Shown: positions 20,683-32,767 of the stretch, in pieces | How positions within the stretch are numbered: position 1 is the stretch's first letter | Layout of the letters: every line of letters starts with the position of its first letter | NCBI RefSeq assembly: GCF_019320115.1 | Contig: NC_089588.1 | Coordinates: forward strand, 114,920,123-114,984,122 | Source of the DNA: Miscanthus floridulus | Taxonomy: Eukaryota; Streptophyta; Magnoliopsida; Poales; Poaceae | Reading direction: 5' to 3' | Length of the DNA stretch: 64,000 bases | The notes under the pieces: generated by a model | What the model was told of the DNA's origin: nothing | The model's database searches: none | The model's input: only the letters and a program-made list of their open reading frames with translations | Program-made: the position numbers and the translations under genes

Positions 20683-23600
20683 TGTAACACCGGGTTTCAA
20701 AGACAAAATCAGACTCGTAATATGTGTGCTCAGAAAGTCCACACATACAACAACAGAAACAAAAATATCAGAAACAATAAGATATACCAAAAAACATACT
20801 TATATTTAACACTTACATCTATTAGAGTATAGCTGAACGAATACTAATCTCTTTAGACTCCATTCTTCACATGGACGGTTGACTGGGGGTAACATACGCC
20901 TAGCACTTCTTAGAAAACTTAATAGATCCACCTTCTGTTACCCATCCGGGATTTTATCCAAGAATTGAAAATAAAACAAGCGTAAATACATGTCGTACTC
21001 AGCAATATAACATGGGGTTCATGTGGCTCAAAAAGGTTGACACTGGTTTACTGCGATTAACTTTTAATAAGTCACAATTTTAGCATTTGTAGCAACAAGT
21101 TTAGCAATGCCCCAATTAATCACATGAAACTAATAACATGAATAATGAAATAGCATTTAAAAACATCGGCGATCATCTGTCATTATTCCATAAGTTTTCC
21201 ATTATTCTGTGAGTTTTTCGGGCCGCTCATGATCGTGAGCACGACTATTATAATAGTTTTTAACGCTCTGCAGAGGTTGTACATCTTTACCCGGGAGCCA
21301 TGAATTTCCCTTTTGCCCGAGGTAGTTAGCCTCCTGACCCACTTTCAAAGAAGGTCGGAAGGGTTCACTATGAAATCTTTTAAAGGTTCGTCTAACAAGT
21401 TAGGGCCGCTAAGTTTCTAGTTAGCAAGGGGAGGTAGAGCCCCTCTTTCAAAAGACACACTCACATAGAAGGACTCTTAGGAACAGAGGCCGCACTATAC
21501 CCAACTCATCAAGCCCCTTTTACGCCATTTTGGGTAACCTCTAACAAGCTAAAAAAGGTCCTTCTACTGAACTAAAACTATAACCATGTAGCCCTCACGG
21601 TTGTACTTTAAGTCCCAGCTTTTGCCAATAGATAAGTCCTTAGGGAGGATCAAGTGCATCAGGTATAAAGCCAAATGCTATCACCCTTTAATTCACGTTT
21701 CTAAAAAGCATCTTTTATTTCTCGTTGCATATTCCATTAATCAAGTTATAGTTCATGATCATAAATAATTAAGCACTAGCATCAGCTACTCATATGCAAA
21801 TAATTCCTAAGCTGACAAGGAATCAGGATGTCAAATAACTAGGATAATTCCCTACGGTGGTAGATACATGCATATGAATAAATTGAATAAGGTGAATAGA
21901 ACAACAAGAAAGATCCCATACTATACTTGCCTTTTACACTTGATTTTCATTTAGTGCAACTCTCTTAGAGAACCTTCGGTTATCTTCTGGTCTTCCGCTC
22001 TCCAGCGCTATGGACAGCTCTTCTTCTACTCGCAGGTCGTAGCAACCAAGCATACGAACATACAAGCAAACAAATATAGACAACTAAGAGCAGTAAACCA
22101 CACGAGATAAAACAATGTACTAATAGAGAGCTAGCTACTGCGGTCACAAGATCACAAGAAACGTTGACAACTGAGCTACGGCTGAAAAGAAACGACTATC
22201 GGGAATTTTATTATATTATAAAAGAGACAACTATGAGCATGGTTTTTTTAATTAAACAAAATCATGGAGAAGTTGTTAGTTCAGATTAGATAAATCATAA
22301 TTTAATTTAAAAGCCAAGTTAAATGTAGTCATATTTTACTTATAAATATTGTTGTATATTTAAGCAAATTAAACACTAAATTTGCCAAATAAAAGGACAG
22401 GTGAAACACCTACTCAGACTGTATATGATGCGGGTTTAAGCTAAACAATTTATAATTCAAAAACTCGTTGGTGATAGCAATTTTTCATATTAATATATGT
22501 ATATCAAACACCATATAAAACCTATGTTGCTTTTAATTATGAAACTATTTGCATTAGCACTAATTAATTTAATATTTAGCTATATATGCAAAAGCAAGTG
22601 ACACGAAAAACATTAACACTACTGCGTAGAGCGCGTCTACACGAATCTAACGCAATTTGAATAGAGTAAAACGGAATTAAAACAAATAAACGGTGGACAA
22701 ATTACGAATTAGTGGCAGTTTCGTAATTACCTTGTCTTCTACCATGAGCACGTGCTGATCGTGGCCGCCCTGGCTATGGCGGCTGCTGTGCTCACGTGGG
22801 AGGGAGGGGCCTCGGTCGGGTCGTTGACTGGCTAGCTGGGCCTATGCACGGAGCACTCGCACGGCATGAGCAGCGTCGGCAGCGAGGTGACCGGCCGAAA
22901 AACGAAGAAGCTCGAAGCACGTCATGGAGGCCCGCCGGAATCCTCGCCGGAAAAGAGTGAAAAAAAGGATTCGATCAAACGACGATTGATGCAAACAAGA
23001 TACTATGGCATACAGAACAATGAGACAAACCTCTTGATGATGGTGGCGTACAAAATATGTTGAAAACAACGCACTAGCCAAAGAAGGGAAAAATCCAATT
23101 TACTACCTTAGGGATTTTCCAAACTAGAAGCTCTCATTACGGTAGTCACAGTGTGACTTGTCCAAGGGGTTGGTACATATATATAGTGAGAAAAACTCCC
23201 CGCCTCCACATCAACTAGCAATATGGTACTAATTGATGTTGCACCCTCCACATTTACTAATGGGCCTAAATAATCATTAAAGCTCATTAGTAAATAAAGA
23301 CATGACCTTTAAGATTTATTAGGATTATTGCGCATGGGCTTTGAGGATTGAAAAAAAAATTAGGGATTTATTATTTTCGGAATTAATTAATTTTGTAAAT
23401 AAATTAATTCTAGAAAAGTTCAGAATTGATATTTAAGCCATGAAAAATACTCTGAAACCTCTAAAAATTTGGGGAAAATCCTTAGAGACATTTTAGAATT
23501 TGGAGCTCATGAAAAGATATTTTGAAGCATCTAGAAATTAGATTATGCTCATAGAAAAATGGGAAAAAGGTCCAGAAAAAGCCAGAATAATTCATGGGAA

Positions 23601-24005
23601 GATTTTAGAGATATGTTGATGAATGATGAACTCAGGTGAGTAATTTAGAGTAGAAGAAAAAGGTTCTGAGAAACTCCATATGAAGGCATAAGATGAGAAA
23701 CAAGGAATTTGATGATAGAAAAAGACGGAGAGAAGACGAAGAGAAGACGGAGAAAGATAAACGACTTACTAAATGCTTTTGAAAAACTTTACACACTTGC
23801 AACACAAAGTCAAGCAACAAGCAATCATCACATCAAACAAAAGCCCATCAAATTAAGTTAGAAAAGTTGGTGCATTCACTTTTTCCTATACTAAATTTGC
23901 GCAAACTTGAACTAATCTTGGGAAGTTTTATATAAATATAAAAATCATTCGATTTATTTAGTTTTTCTATTCACAACCCAAAATTGGAAATTTTAGGGTG
24001 TGACA
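20683..24005 (-). repeat. 3' LTR (complete, 3323 bp)
   Basis: It begins TGTAACACCGGG and ends GGGTGTGACA, so it has TG...CA ends. The first 1.75 kb is co-linear with 24673-26407, and the whole is co-linear with the copy at 57497-62770. Small ORFs inside are not convincing. Confidence 0.85.
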
Positions 24006-24672
24006 AACTACCCCACTTAACTAGAATCTCGTCCCGAGATTCGGAGAGACCAGAGAGACAGATAAAGCTGATCTTCAAGTCTTCATGTTTCTTTGATTCA
24101 AGATATATGATATATGAGGAGCAAGGATTGACAATTTGCAAACGCTGACAAGAAAGGTAAGGGTTGATCTTGAGTTCTCCATGCCTCGTCATGGTTGGAG
24201 ATACTACAGACTTGATGATGTTGGTAGAAGACGCTACCCCACTTAACAAGAGCCTTGCTAAACTTTGAAACTTCATCTTCAGGGCCTTCTTCGCAACACA
24301 AAGATTGAGTCGACATACAAGATACACAACAAGCAAGATAAACGCACAACACCACATTGACACTACTCGTGCTTCTGTTCAACTAGTGGGCATCCTAAAA
24401 GGTAGATTATAGATGATGAAGGTCCATCGAAAATTTGAATAAGGTGATATCAGAAAATTTAATAAAACAACAAAAACAATAAATCAAGGAGTTGAGAAGG
24501 AATAGCTCAAAGGAAGCTACCAAGGAGGAGATATAATATGACACGGCTGAGAAATAATCAAATCAATGAGCCAAGGAGTTGGGAAAATAGTTTTATAGCA
24601 AAATAAGTTTTAGAAGACGACCAGTGCTAACTAGACATACGTCCTACAGTCAACACTGCTCTGATACCAATA
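24006..24672 (-). other. Internal region with polypurine tract and primer-binding site
   Basis: On the minus strand it starts with the primer-binding site TTGGTATCAGAGCAG (24655-24670 on the plus strand) and ends with a purine tract next to the 3' LTR. A 130-codon minus-strand frame (23971-24363) overlaps the LTR edge and shows no gag or pol similarity. Confidence 0.75.
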
Positions 24673-26407
24673 TGTAGCACCCGATTTTAAAGACAAAACC
24701 AGGCTCGCAATATGTGTGCCCAGAAAGTCCATACATACAACAACAGAAAGGAAAATATCAGAAACAATGAGATATAGCGAAAAACATACTTATATTTAAC
24801 ACTTACATATATCAGAGTATAGCGGAACGAATACTAATCACCTCTTTAGGCTCCTCAGAAAACTCACTGGATCCACCTGTTACCCATCCGGGATTTTTAT
24901 CCAAGAATTGAAAATAAAAGAAGCGTAAGTACATGTCGTACTCAGCAATATAATATGGGTTCATGAGGCTTAAAAAGGTTGATACTGGTTTACTGTGATT
25001 AGCTTTTAATGAGTCACAATTTTAGCATTTGTAGCAACAAGTTTAGCAATGCCCCAATTAATCACATGAAACTAATAACATGAATAATGAAATATCATTT
25101 AAAACATCGGCGATCATCTGTCATTATTCCATAAGTTTTCCATTATTCTGTGTGTTTTCTGGGCCTCTCGTGACCGTGAGCACGGCTGTTATAATAGTTT
25201 TTAATACTCTGCAGAGGTTGTACATCTTTAGCCGTGAGCCGTGAATTGCCCTTTCACCCGAGGTAGCTAGCCTCCTAACCCACTTCCAAGGAAGGTCGGC
25301 AGGGTTCACTATGAAATCTTTCAAAGGATCGTCTAACAAGTTAGGGCCGCTAGGTTTCAGTTGGCAAGGGGATGTAGAGCCCCCTTTCAAAAGGCACACT
25401 CACGTAGAAGTACTATTAGGAATAGAGGTCGCACTATACCTAGATCGTCAAGCCCCTTTTGCGCCCTTTTGGGTAACCTCTAGCAGACTAGAAAAGGTCC
25501 TTCAACTGAACTAAAACCAGAGCTTTGTAGCCCTCACGGTTGTACTGTAAGTTACAACTTTTGCCAACAGATAAGTCCTTAGGGAGGACCAAGAGCATCA
25601 GGTATAAAGCCAAATGCTATCACCCTTTAATTCACATTTCTAAAAAGCATATTTTATTTCTCGTTGCATATTCCATTAATCAAGTTATAGTTCATGATCA
25701 TAAATAATTGAGCACTACCATCCGCTACCCATATGCAAATAATTCCCAAGGTGACAAGAAATCAGGATATCAAATAACTAGGATAATTCCCTACGGTATC
25801 ATGGTAGACATATGCATATGAATAAATTGATTATGGTGAATAGGACAACAAGGAAGATCCCATGCTATACTTGACTTTTACACTTGATTTCCATTTAGTG
25901 CAACTCTCTTAGAAAACCTTCGGTTATTTTCTAATCTTTCGCTCTCCAGTGCTATGGATAGCTCTTATTCTACTCGCTGGTCGTAGCAACCAAGCATACC
26001 AATATAGCAAACAAATATAAATAACTAAGAGCAGTACACCACACGAGATAAAACAATGTACTAATAGAGAGCTAGCTACTGCGGTCACAAGATCACAAGA
26101 AACGTCGACAACTGAGCTACGGTTGAAAAGAAACGATTTTCGGGAGTTTTATTATATTATAAAAGAGACAACTACGAGCTTGGTTTATTTTAATTAAACA
26201 AAATCATAGAGAAGTTATTAGTTCAAATTAGATAAATCATAATTTAATTTAAAAGCCAAATTAAATCTAGTCATATTTTACATATAAATATTGTTGTATA
26301 TTTAAGCAAATTAAACACTAACTTTGCCAAATAAAAGGACAGGTGAAACACCTACTCAGACTGTATATGATGTGGGTTTAAGCTAAACAATTTATAATTC
26401 AAAAACA
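24673..26407 (-). repeat. 5' LTR, truncated (1735 of about 3320 bp)
   Basis: It begins TGTAGCACCCG and follows 20683-22452 with many substitutions. It stops abruptly at ATAATTCAAAAAC, where CACTA coding sequence begins. Confidence 0.85.
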
Positions 26408-28303
26408 CATCTCAGGCTGGAGGCACAGCTGGTTCGGACTCCTCTGCTGTGGCTAGGATCTACTTGCGAGGTCCCTTGAAACTCCCTGGGACTCTGCTTC
26501 TTCCCCTATGCCTAGTGATCTGCCCTAGGGGGACAGGTAAGTAACTTTAGATTTTATCACAGCTACTTCATATAACCTGTTGAAAATTGTCAGAGAAACT
26601 AATAATGTTTGTTAATGACTTGTGCAGGCACTGGCTGGTTGTGTCGCCTGGTGACTCACGCAACCCCAACCACATCCTGGGTCTTGTGTGCAGGCACTTT
26701 TACCCCGGCATTGTCACGCACAAGGGGAACACTGAGCCGGCCAAATCGTGGGACCACTACAAAGATGCCCCCGACGCATGTGGAGATAAGCAGGAGCGGG
26801 TGAGGAGAGAGTTCTGGGTAAGTCTCGCTCGCACAACTTTGATCAATACATCGCATTCATTTGACTTTTTTGACATAATGAATTGATATATTGTGTCTGT
26901 CTGCAGACTTTTTTTAGATGTGAAGAGGGACAGGAGGACAGGGCGGAGAAGGTGATGGTGAAAAGTGCCAGGAAACGAATCACCGACATGCACTACGAGG
27001 AGCGCCTCACTTGCATCGTCAAGTACTACGCCACGCAACTTGGTGAGAAGATCACCAAGACACAGGCAAGACAGAGGACGCTGACCCGAGAATAGTATCT
27101 TGAGGTAAATGAAGAAGAATAATACTGATTCGTTTTGAGATTAAGTAGCTTTAATTTGGTCTTCTTACATCTCAAATTCTTTATGACATGTAGACAATTC
27201 CATGGTGGTGCGAGTCGTATCGGGACTACTGGGAGATGATCGTGGACAGGTGGTTCACGGAGGGTTATATCCAGGACCACGAGGTGGGGTGGGAGCGGCG
27301 TATGGCAGCGACAGGCCCCACACACCATTAAGGCAGCCGCAGCCTCGGCGCGTACAAGCAAGCATGGGTACGTTAATTTTTAGTATTCTGACGCTCCATT
27401 CTGCATGTTTCTTCTAATCATCTTGCTGTCTTTCTCGCAGTTGGCGTCACATGGTGGGCAGTCCATCTCTAATTTCATGGCATATGGTCTGGCCCGCAAG
27501 GGTAAGGCGACGTCCGCTGTCACCTTCACCCCGGATGACCCGCCCGAGTCCTATAGCAACCCGAGCGTCCACACCCGCATCAGTTCGTACGCGTCGGAGG
27601 CAAGGTCGGTCCATGGGCCAGACTAGGATCCGAGCACCGATGACATCGATGGGACGATGGTCATGAGGCACGGACAAGGCAAGAAGCATGGGCGGTACTA
27701 GATTGACGATGGCACCCTCAAGCCCAGCGAGATTCCCTCCCTCTCCCAGATCTGAGCACAGACCCCGAGCGGAGGCCCGGCCATACGCCAACGACCGTCC
27801 CCTTCACAGCAGCGGGTCGACGCACTCCAGGTTAGTCCCGTTTAACTCTTCGTACATTAATCTTTAAATAACTTAGTTACCTTTGTATTACTGAAACATT
27901 CGATTGAAATGTTGCAGGCCGAGAACGAGAGGATGGCTCAGGAGCTACGGGACCTGGCGGCGAGGACCGAGCAGGCCGAGCGGAAAAGACAGGCCGAGCG
28001 GGCCGAGCGGGAAAGGCAGGCCAAGCAGCTGGCGGAGATTACGACGTTCCTGCAGAACTTTGGGCAAATGCACGGTGTAGCTGTGCCGCAGTTCGCTCCA
28101 CCGTCGCCGCCAGTTATAGCTAGTCCTGTGAGTATGAAACCAAATTGCTTCGACTAGTGCTTTCATTAGATGACCACTCTAACAGATGCAATCTCTTGTC
28201 CTTTATGCAGCCTCCGTCAGCGAGTTCGAATAACCCATCTCAGGCGCAAGTGGGCGACGGCACTTTTCCTTCACCAAGCACTCAGTTTCCTCTCCACCGG
28301 TAG
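26408..28303 (+). pseudogene. CACTA accessory (TNPA-like, plant transposase Ptta/En/Spm family) gene, five nonsense mutations
   Basis: Seven exons can be read: 26408-26536 (start missing), 26628-26817, 26907-27104, 27194-27367, 27441-27830, 27918-28127 and 28211-28303. All have GT donors and AG acceptors. The product has the conserved core of the Ptta/En/Spm accessory family (WLVVSPGDSRNPNHILGLVC, ARKRITDMHYEERLTCIVKY, DRWFTEGYIQDHE), a low-complexity linker, and a coiled coil in exon 6 (ERKRQAERAERERQAKQLAE). TNPA-type proteins bind the subterminal motifs of CACTA ends. Stops relative to the copy at 48.6-50.2 kb are TAG 27093, TAA 27329, TAG 27624, TAG 27699 and a TGA near 27750. All are C-to-T or G-to-A changes. 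Confidence 0.82.
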
Positions 28304-28564
28304 TTTGTATCTCTTTTTCACCACTTAATGGACATGTGATGCACTGTGATCAACTATCAACTTGTTTCGATGGATATTGGACATATTATGCTTGTGATGT
28401 CGTGTATGTGAGATATTGTGTGATCGACATGTGATATATATGTGGTATTGCCTTTGTGATGAGATGGATGTGATATATATGTGCTATATTGTGTTTGTGA
28501 TGTCACAGATGTTATATATATCTCTTTTATGATGTGTTTGTGAATATAGAATCAAAAAAAATTA

Positions 28565-29026
28565 GCCTCTTTGCCGAGTGCCCTAACCCTGGCACTCGGT
28601 AAAGCTGGGAATTCTGAGGGCCAGGGCACTCGGCAAAGAAATTACGAAAAAAAAATTAAAAAAATATTTGCCGAGCGCCGACCTGGCAGGGCACTCGGCA
28701 AAGAAATTATTAAAAAAATAAAAAAAATCTTTGCCGAGTGCCTCCCCGGTAGGGCACTCGACAAAGAAATTTTGAAAAAAAAATTAAAAAATCTTTGCCG
28801 AGTGCCTCTGACATGACACTCGGCAAAGCATGTGCTAACGCAACCGGCGCCGTGACGGTCACTTTTCTTTGCCGAGTGCCCGATAAAATATGCTCGGCAA
28901 AGAATTCTTTGCCGACGGATTTTTTACCGGAGGCTCTTTGCCGAGTGCTGCCCTTGGCAAAGGCTTTGCCGAGGGCAAAGTAGCCTTTGCCGAGTGCACT
29001 CGGCAAAGCGCCTGAATCCAGCAGTG
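28565..29026. repeat. Right subterminal array of CACTA element (GCCGAGTGCC motifs)
   Basis: Repeated pairs of CTTTGCCGAGTGCC and GGCACTCGGCAAAG in inverted order, each pair flanking 10-30 bp. This is the standard TNPA-binding architecture and can form hairpins. Confidence 0.9.
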
Positions 29027-29165
29027 AAAGGTTAACTTTTACTCCCGATTGGTACCTCCAACCGGGAGTAAAAGTCTACTCCCGACTGAAGGCTTCGTCC
29101 GAAACTAGAAAGGGACCTTTAGTCCCGGTTACTATCTCCAACCGGGAATAAAGGTCACGTGATTC
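29027..29165. repeat. CCGGTT..AACCGGGA hairpin pair, CACTA-like subterminal remnant
   Basis: Two imperfect inverted units (ACTCCCGATTGGTACCTCC/AACCGGGAGT and AGTCCCGGTTACTATCTCC/AACCGGGAATA) lie side by side. The motif GGACCTTTAGTCCCGGTT is typical of another grass CACTA family. No terminus is visible. Confidence 0.5.
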
Positions 29166-29423
29166 GTTTTGGAGATCGAGGCCGTTTCTTCGCACGAGTT
29201 CAGTCTTCAGTGCAAATGTGCACGTTCTTCATGTGGAGCACGGACGACGGAACATCAACCCACTGCTGAGATATTTTGCATCCGGCCTGTGATGAAAATG
29301 GCGCGAAGGCAAAGTGTGCATGGTCGTTGGGCTGCGGACGAGTATTTCGCCGTGAAGCAACAGAAGCCCACTTCCGAGCCACCGTTCCACCTGCCACCTC
29401 TCTACCTCAGCTTATCAGTCTTT

Positions 29424-29467
29424 AGCCCCACCTCGCCACTCCATACTCCGCAGCACCAGCTTAAATA
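29424..29467 (+). promoter_or_regulatory. Possible plant Pol III USE plus TATA pair
   Basis: GCCCCACCTCG matches the plant upstream sequence element RTCCCACATCG at 9 of 11 positions. TTAAATA begins at about 29461, about 26 bp after it. That spacing is the one used by Pol III snRNA-type promoters in plants. It is a weak match on its own. Confidence 0.3.
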
Positions 29468-29488
29468 CTCCTCCCGACCACGCCCTCT

Positions 29489-29560
29489 CGACGAGCTCAG
29501 TAGCGCGAGCTTGTGATGCTAAGCGCTGGCTTTCTGGGCCATAGGCCCGTGTTGTGCCTT
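29489..29560 (+). ncRNA. Possible 7SL (SRP RNA) 5' domain-like sequence
   Basis: The start, CGAGCTCAGTAGCGCGAGCT followed by TGT, resembles the conserved 5' Alu domain of plant 7SL RNA and sits about 25 bp after the TATA-like box. Similarity fades after about 30 nt, and the later SRP54-binding helix cannot be recognised. It could be a divergent gene, a truncated pseudogene, or chance. A T-run at 29829-29835 would be a possible terminator at about 340 nt. Confidence 0.25.
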
Positions 29561-29807
29561 TGCTGGCATGTACATAACGGGCGAGGGGTCCTTAAGGGGA
29601 CTGAAGGAGTTACTGGAGTTAGTGCTCCCGTTTGGTAAACATTCTGCACTAGTTTTGGACCAAAGCTCAACTCCGACTAAACAGCAGATCGCAACCATGG
29701 TTTCTATTGCTACTATCAAATCCATGCTTTTGTAAATGCTACCCCGTGCGGCCATATGCAGCCCAATCGGAGAGGGGTTCATGTCCTGCCGTGGTGCACG
29801 TGATATG

Positions 29808-30400
29808 CACTACCACAAAAGCTCATAACTTTTTTTATATGAAATTAGATGAAGACGAAATTTATATGAACATTGTAGCCCTTAACGTGATGTACATCTT
29901 TGTAGTTGAGAAGTTTTTGATTTCAAACTTTTTAGAGTTCCAAAATATTGTTTCAAGTTCTTGGAATTTGAAATTTAAAATTTAAAATTTTCAAACCACC
30001 ATGGATGTTGACATGTCTATACCAAAGTTATAGTTTTTAATACAATATACAATTTTGTAGTTGAAATATTTTTTATTTGAAGTTATTTATAGTCCCAAAT
30101 ATGTATTTTAAGTTCTTAGATTTTGGAATTCAAAATTTAGAACTTCCAAATGTTCACATGGTTAATATAAGAGTTGCACTGGCCGACCCGATCTACAAGT
30201 TTGTTGTTGATAACTTTTATATTTGAAGTTATATAGACTCTCAAATATTTCTTTTTTAAATACAAATACTTTGAGATTCAAAATTTTGAATTTTCCAAAC
30301 AAACTCAGATGAAGACAATATCCTATACTAAAGTTGTAGTGCTTGACAAGATTTAAAACTTTATAGTTTGAAGTTTTTTCATTTAAGTTTGTTTATGCAA
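29808..30400 (+). mobile_element. CACTA-type left terminus and AT-rich interior remnant
   Basis: CACTACCACAAAAGC at 29808 is a CACTA-type end. The following sequence repeats units of the type GTTGTAGTTGAAA...TTTGAAGTT...AAAATTTTGAATTTT, like the interiors of the CACTA elements at 33.5 and 37.9 kb. No right terminus is found before LTR-like sequence starts near 30410. Confidence 0.45.
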
Positions 30401-30409
30401 GGAAAATGG

Positions 30410-30822
30410 CACCTAACATATGGGCCATATGCCATTTTGGTGATTGATTGACAACATGATCAAAGGGACTAATGTCATTTGTTATTATATAAGGTTTTAG
30501 TCTATTTAGATGTAAGGATGGCGTGGACAAAGGCAACATGTGAAGATCAAGTGATCAACATCTCAAGAAAGACCAAGGAGCTGCTATGTAGATCATAGAA
30601 GACTTGCATAAAGTCTAAAAGATCAAAAAGAAGAAGTGCGGATGAGAAGATGCGAAGGGACAACACTAATACTCTATAGATCAAAAAAATTCATAACTTA
30701 AGATGTTGATCTCTATAGATATTCAGAAGGGAGCATGCGGTACACTAGCCGTTGGCACCAATGACTAGTTCAAATGTGGGCCACGACACGAGCACTCACC
30801 GGATGATCCGGTGTGACTAACC
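30410..30822 (+). mobile_element. LTR fragment of an unidentified retrotransposon
   Basis: It contains CATTTTGGTGATTGATTGACA and ACCGGATGATCCGGTGTGAC, motifs frequent in grass LTRs and similar in architecture to the solo LTR at 58153-60481. It is cut at 30822, where the duplicated defensin-like locus begins. Neither LTR end nor target duplication is identifiable. Confidence 0.4.
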
Positions 30823-31496
30823 AGAAGGCCTCCCTCGAACCATTTCGAGAGAAATGTTGTTCCTGTTGGCTGGATACTGACGCATAGATGATGGTGTTGC
30901 AGGGAAGGCGGTGAAGTACGGTATGTGCTAGGCGCAGTGCCTGGAGATACAGCCCAACTGTGATGCATGGTGCAAGAGGATAGGATACCCCAAGGGCGGC
31001 GAGTGCATAGAGCCACGCAATATCGACTGCTGCTGCTGGTTGATACCACCGGCCCATAAATTGAATGGAACGGCAGGGTTGTTTCACAATCATTACATGT
31101 TTGACTTTGTTGTTGGTTACCAATCGAATGATTGAGATAAAATAGGCTCATATAGTTCATGTTGGATTTTGGATGTCAATCATGTGTAACACATGTACCT
31201 GTGAGCTTATATATACTAATGAAAATTATGAGGGATATACAAATGTCTAAAAGTAAAAGATTAAAAACATTGGATGATTTCCTGGAGTATACCTCAGACC
31301 ATATGAATGCAATGTCCCAGCATGCACCAAATTCCATTTACTTACTGGTATAATCATTTTGTCCTCGCAAAAAAAGAGAGTAAAATCCTTCAAATGTCAT
31401 CAAAAACTATAATTATCCCTTACATGGCGTCTAAAAAATATGACTTCCCTTTAGAGTCATCAGTTCAGATTTTGGATCCCTTGTATGCCACTATTC
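30823..31496 (+). pseudogene. Defensin-like peptide pseudogene (paralogue of 5990-6383) with flank
   Basis: The segment is co-linear with 5945-7645 minus the hAT insertion. A deletion of about 165 bp has removed the whole signal-peptide exon and most of the intron, joining ACCATTT directly to CGAGAGAAA. Exon 2 (from 30903) keeps all codons of the cysteine domain but has TAG at 30929-30931 in place of the CAG after the first Cys, and the C-terminal end is altered. With no start codon, no signal peptide and a nonsense codon it cannot be expressed. The empty hAT target ATACAAAT lies at 31237-31244. Confidence 0.85.
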
Positions 31497-32759
31497 AGAC
31501 ATGACCAACAGACAAACGCACATGTTGCAGGAGGACTTGCTTCTTTGGATTCATAGATGTCAAAATCAATTTTTCTGGTCGAGTAATTTGTTTCCTGTCT
31601 AAGTCTTTATTTTCTTTTGCTGTTTCTACTTCCACCTTCGCCTCCCAGCCCAGCTGTATAGTTCTTAAGTGATCTGTTACTTGGTATTTACACATACTTT
31701 ATAACTGTGATTTTTCGCTTGAAATTAAGTTCAGGCAACCAACTGCTGGCAGTGGCTTTATACTAAAAAAATCAGGAATGTGCAATGATTTTTAATCTTC
31801 ATCACTGGCCAAGCTTATAGTTTCTGTTTCCTACTGCATAATTCAAAAGATCAAACATTATCATATTAATTGAAACTCACTAATTATTTTATCATCACTC
31901 ATGCTATGACTACCATCGAACACAATAATTAGGTAACCTGCTTAAAAAAATCTCATTCTCCCTTTCTCCAATCCATCAAATATTTTTACAGCTCGTCTCA
32001 TTCAATTTGTAGTCATTATGGCAAAGAAAAATTGAAGTGCATGCTGATATTTGGTCATCTAATTGCACAAAATGACAAACAAAATTTTAAATTACATATA
32101 TTTTGGCAATTATCCATTCTATGCACTCATATATCTTTTCCATCATACTCCTATATCATACACATTATTATTCCCCTAAAAAAATGCCATGCATGCTACT
32201 TTATTCATTGTCTCTTTGCTTAGCTTCTTTCATACAATGCTTCTATGGAATTGGTGTCCATAAATTTCCTCAACAACACATGGTGAACTCAACTAGTAAC
32301 TACTAAGGAATTTTGGTCAACATGATAAGATTGAATGGCATATTATTTGTCCACCTTCTGCAAGAAACCTGCCTTAGTTAGGTCAAAAGGGGGCGTTTGA
32401 TGCAGGCATTGCCGGAGCAGGCAGAGCTGCGCGCCACCGCGGCTGGGGCTGGCAGAGGCAGACGACCAAGGGAGATGGAGGCGGAGCGTCGAGGGAGACG
32501 GAGTCGGGCGGAGTTCCGTGTGAGCGCGGGGGAAGCAACGGAGGCAACAGCAAGATGGGGGCCAGGGTGTTAGGCCAACAGGAATGGGGTCTGAAGAGAG
32601 GATTTTGGTGCCCAACCAAATATGGGGTCTGTAGTAGGAGCCCTGCTAGAGTGATGTTTTTGGCCTAGGCACTCATATGCTATGGGGGCTCAAGTAGGGG
32701 TCCTACTGGAGTTACTCTTACAATGGTGATTTAATCTGTGTTGATATATTGCAAATGGT
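31497..32759. other. Intergenic DNA, no recognised gene
   Basis: A minus-strand 66-codon frame (31495-31695; contains WEAKVEVETAKENKDLDRKQ) has protein-like composition, but I do not recognise it. 32380-32640 is GC-rich with weak inverted ends and may be a MITE. Nothing more can be supported. Confidence 0.35.
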
Positions 32760-32767
32760 GTTACTGT

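Larger units (their letters stand above)
20683..26407 (-). mobile_element. Non-autonomous Ty3/gypsy-like LTR element with 3.3-kb LTR, right end truncated
   Basis: Orientation is minus. The 3' LTR is 20683-24005 (3323 bp; TGTAACACC to GGGTGTGACA on the plus strand). Next to it is a polypurine tract (minus strand AAGTGGGGTAG, 24007-24017) after CTCGGGACGAGATTC, the well-known gypsy context. The internal region is only about 670 bp and has no gag or pol. A primer-binding site complementary to initiator-Met tRNA lies at 24655-24670. The second LTR begins at 24673 and is cut off at 26407 by the CACTA fragment. The LTRs are co-linear but clearly diverged. A large LTR with a tiny interior indicates a derivative needing proteins from a partner. 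Confidence 0.82.
26408..29026 (+). mobile_element. CACTA (En/Spm) element, left end missing
   Basis: The right end is intact: an array of CTTTGCCGAGTGCC and GGCACTCGGCAAAG motifs (28565-29010) closes with CCTGAATCCAGCAGTG at 29026, whose reverse complement is a CACTA-type terminus. Inside is a multi-exon Transposase_24-type pseudogene. The left terminus is absent because the element abuts a truncated LTR at 26407/26408. No TNP2-type transposase is present, so it is non-autonomous. It is a close relative of the complete element at 47742-51075. Confidence 0.85.

Noticed and set aside
22842..23081. 79-codon minus ORF and its plus-strand partner
   Set aside because: They lie inside the 3.3-kb LTR and are not conserved in the other LTR copies.
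28565..29010. CRISPR-like array of short repeats
   Set aside because: Repeat units are inverted pairs of GCCGAGTGCC with irregular spacing in a eukaryotic CACTA end; not a CRISPR.
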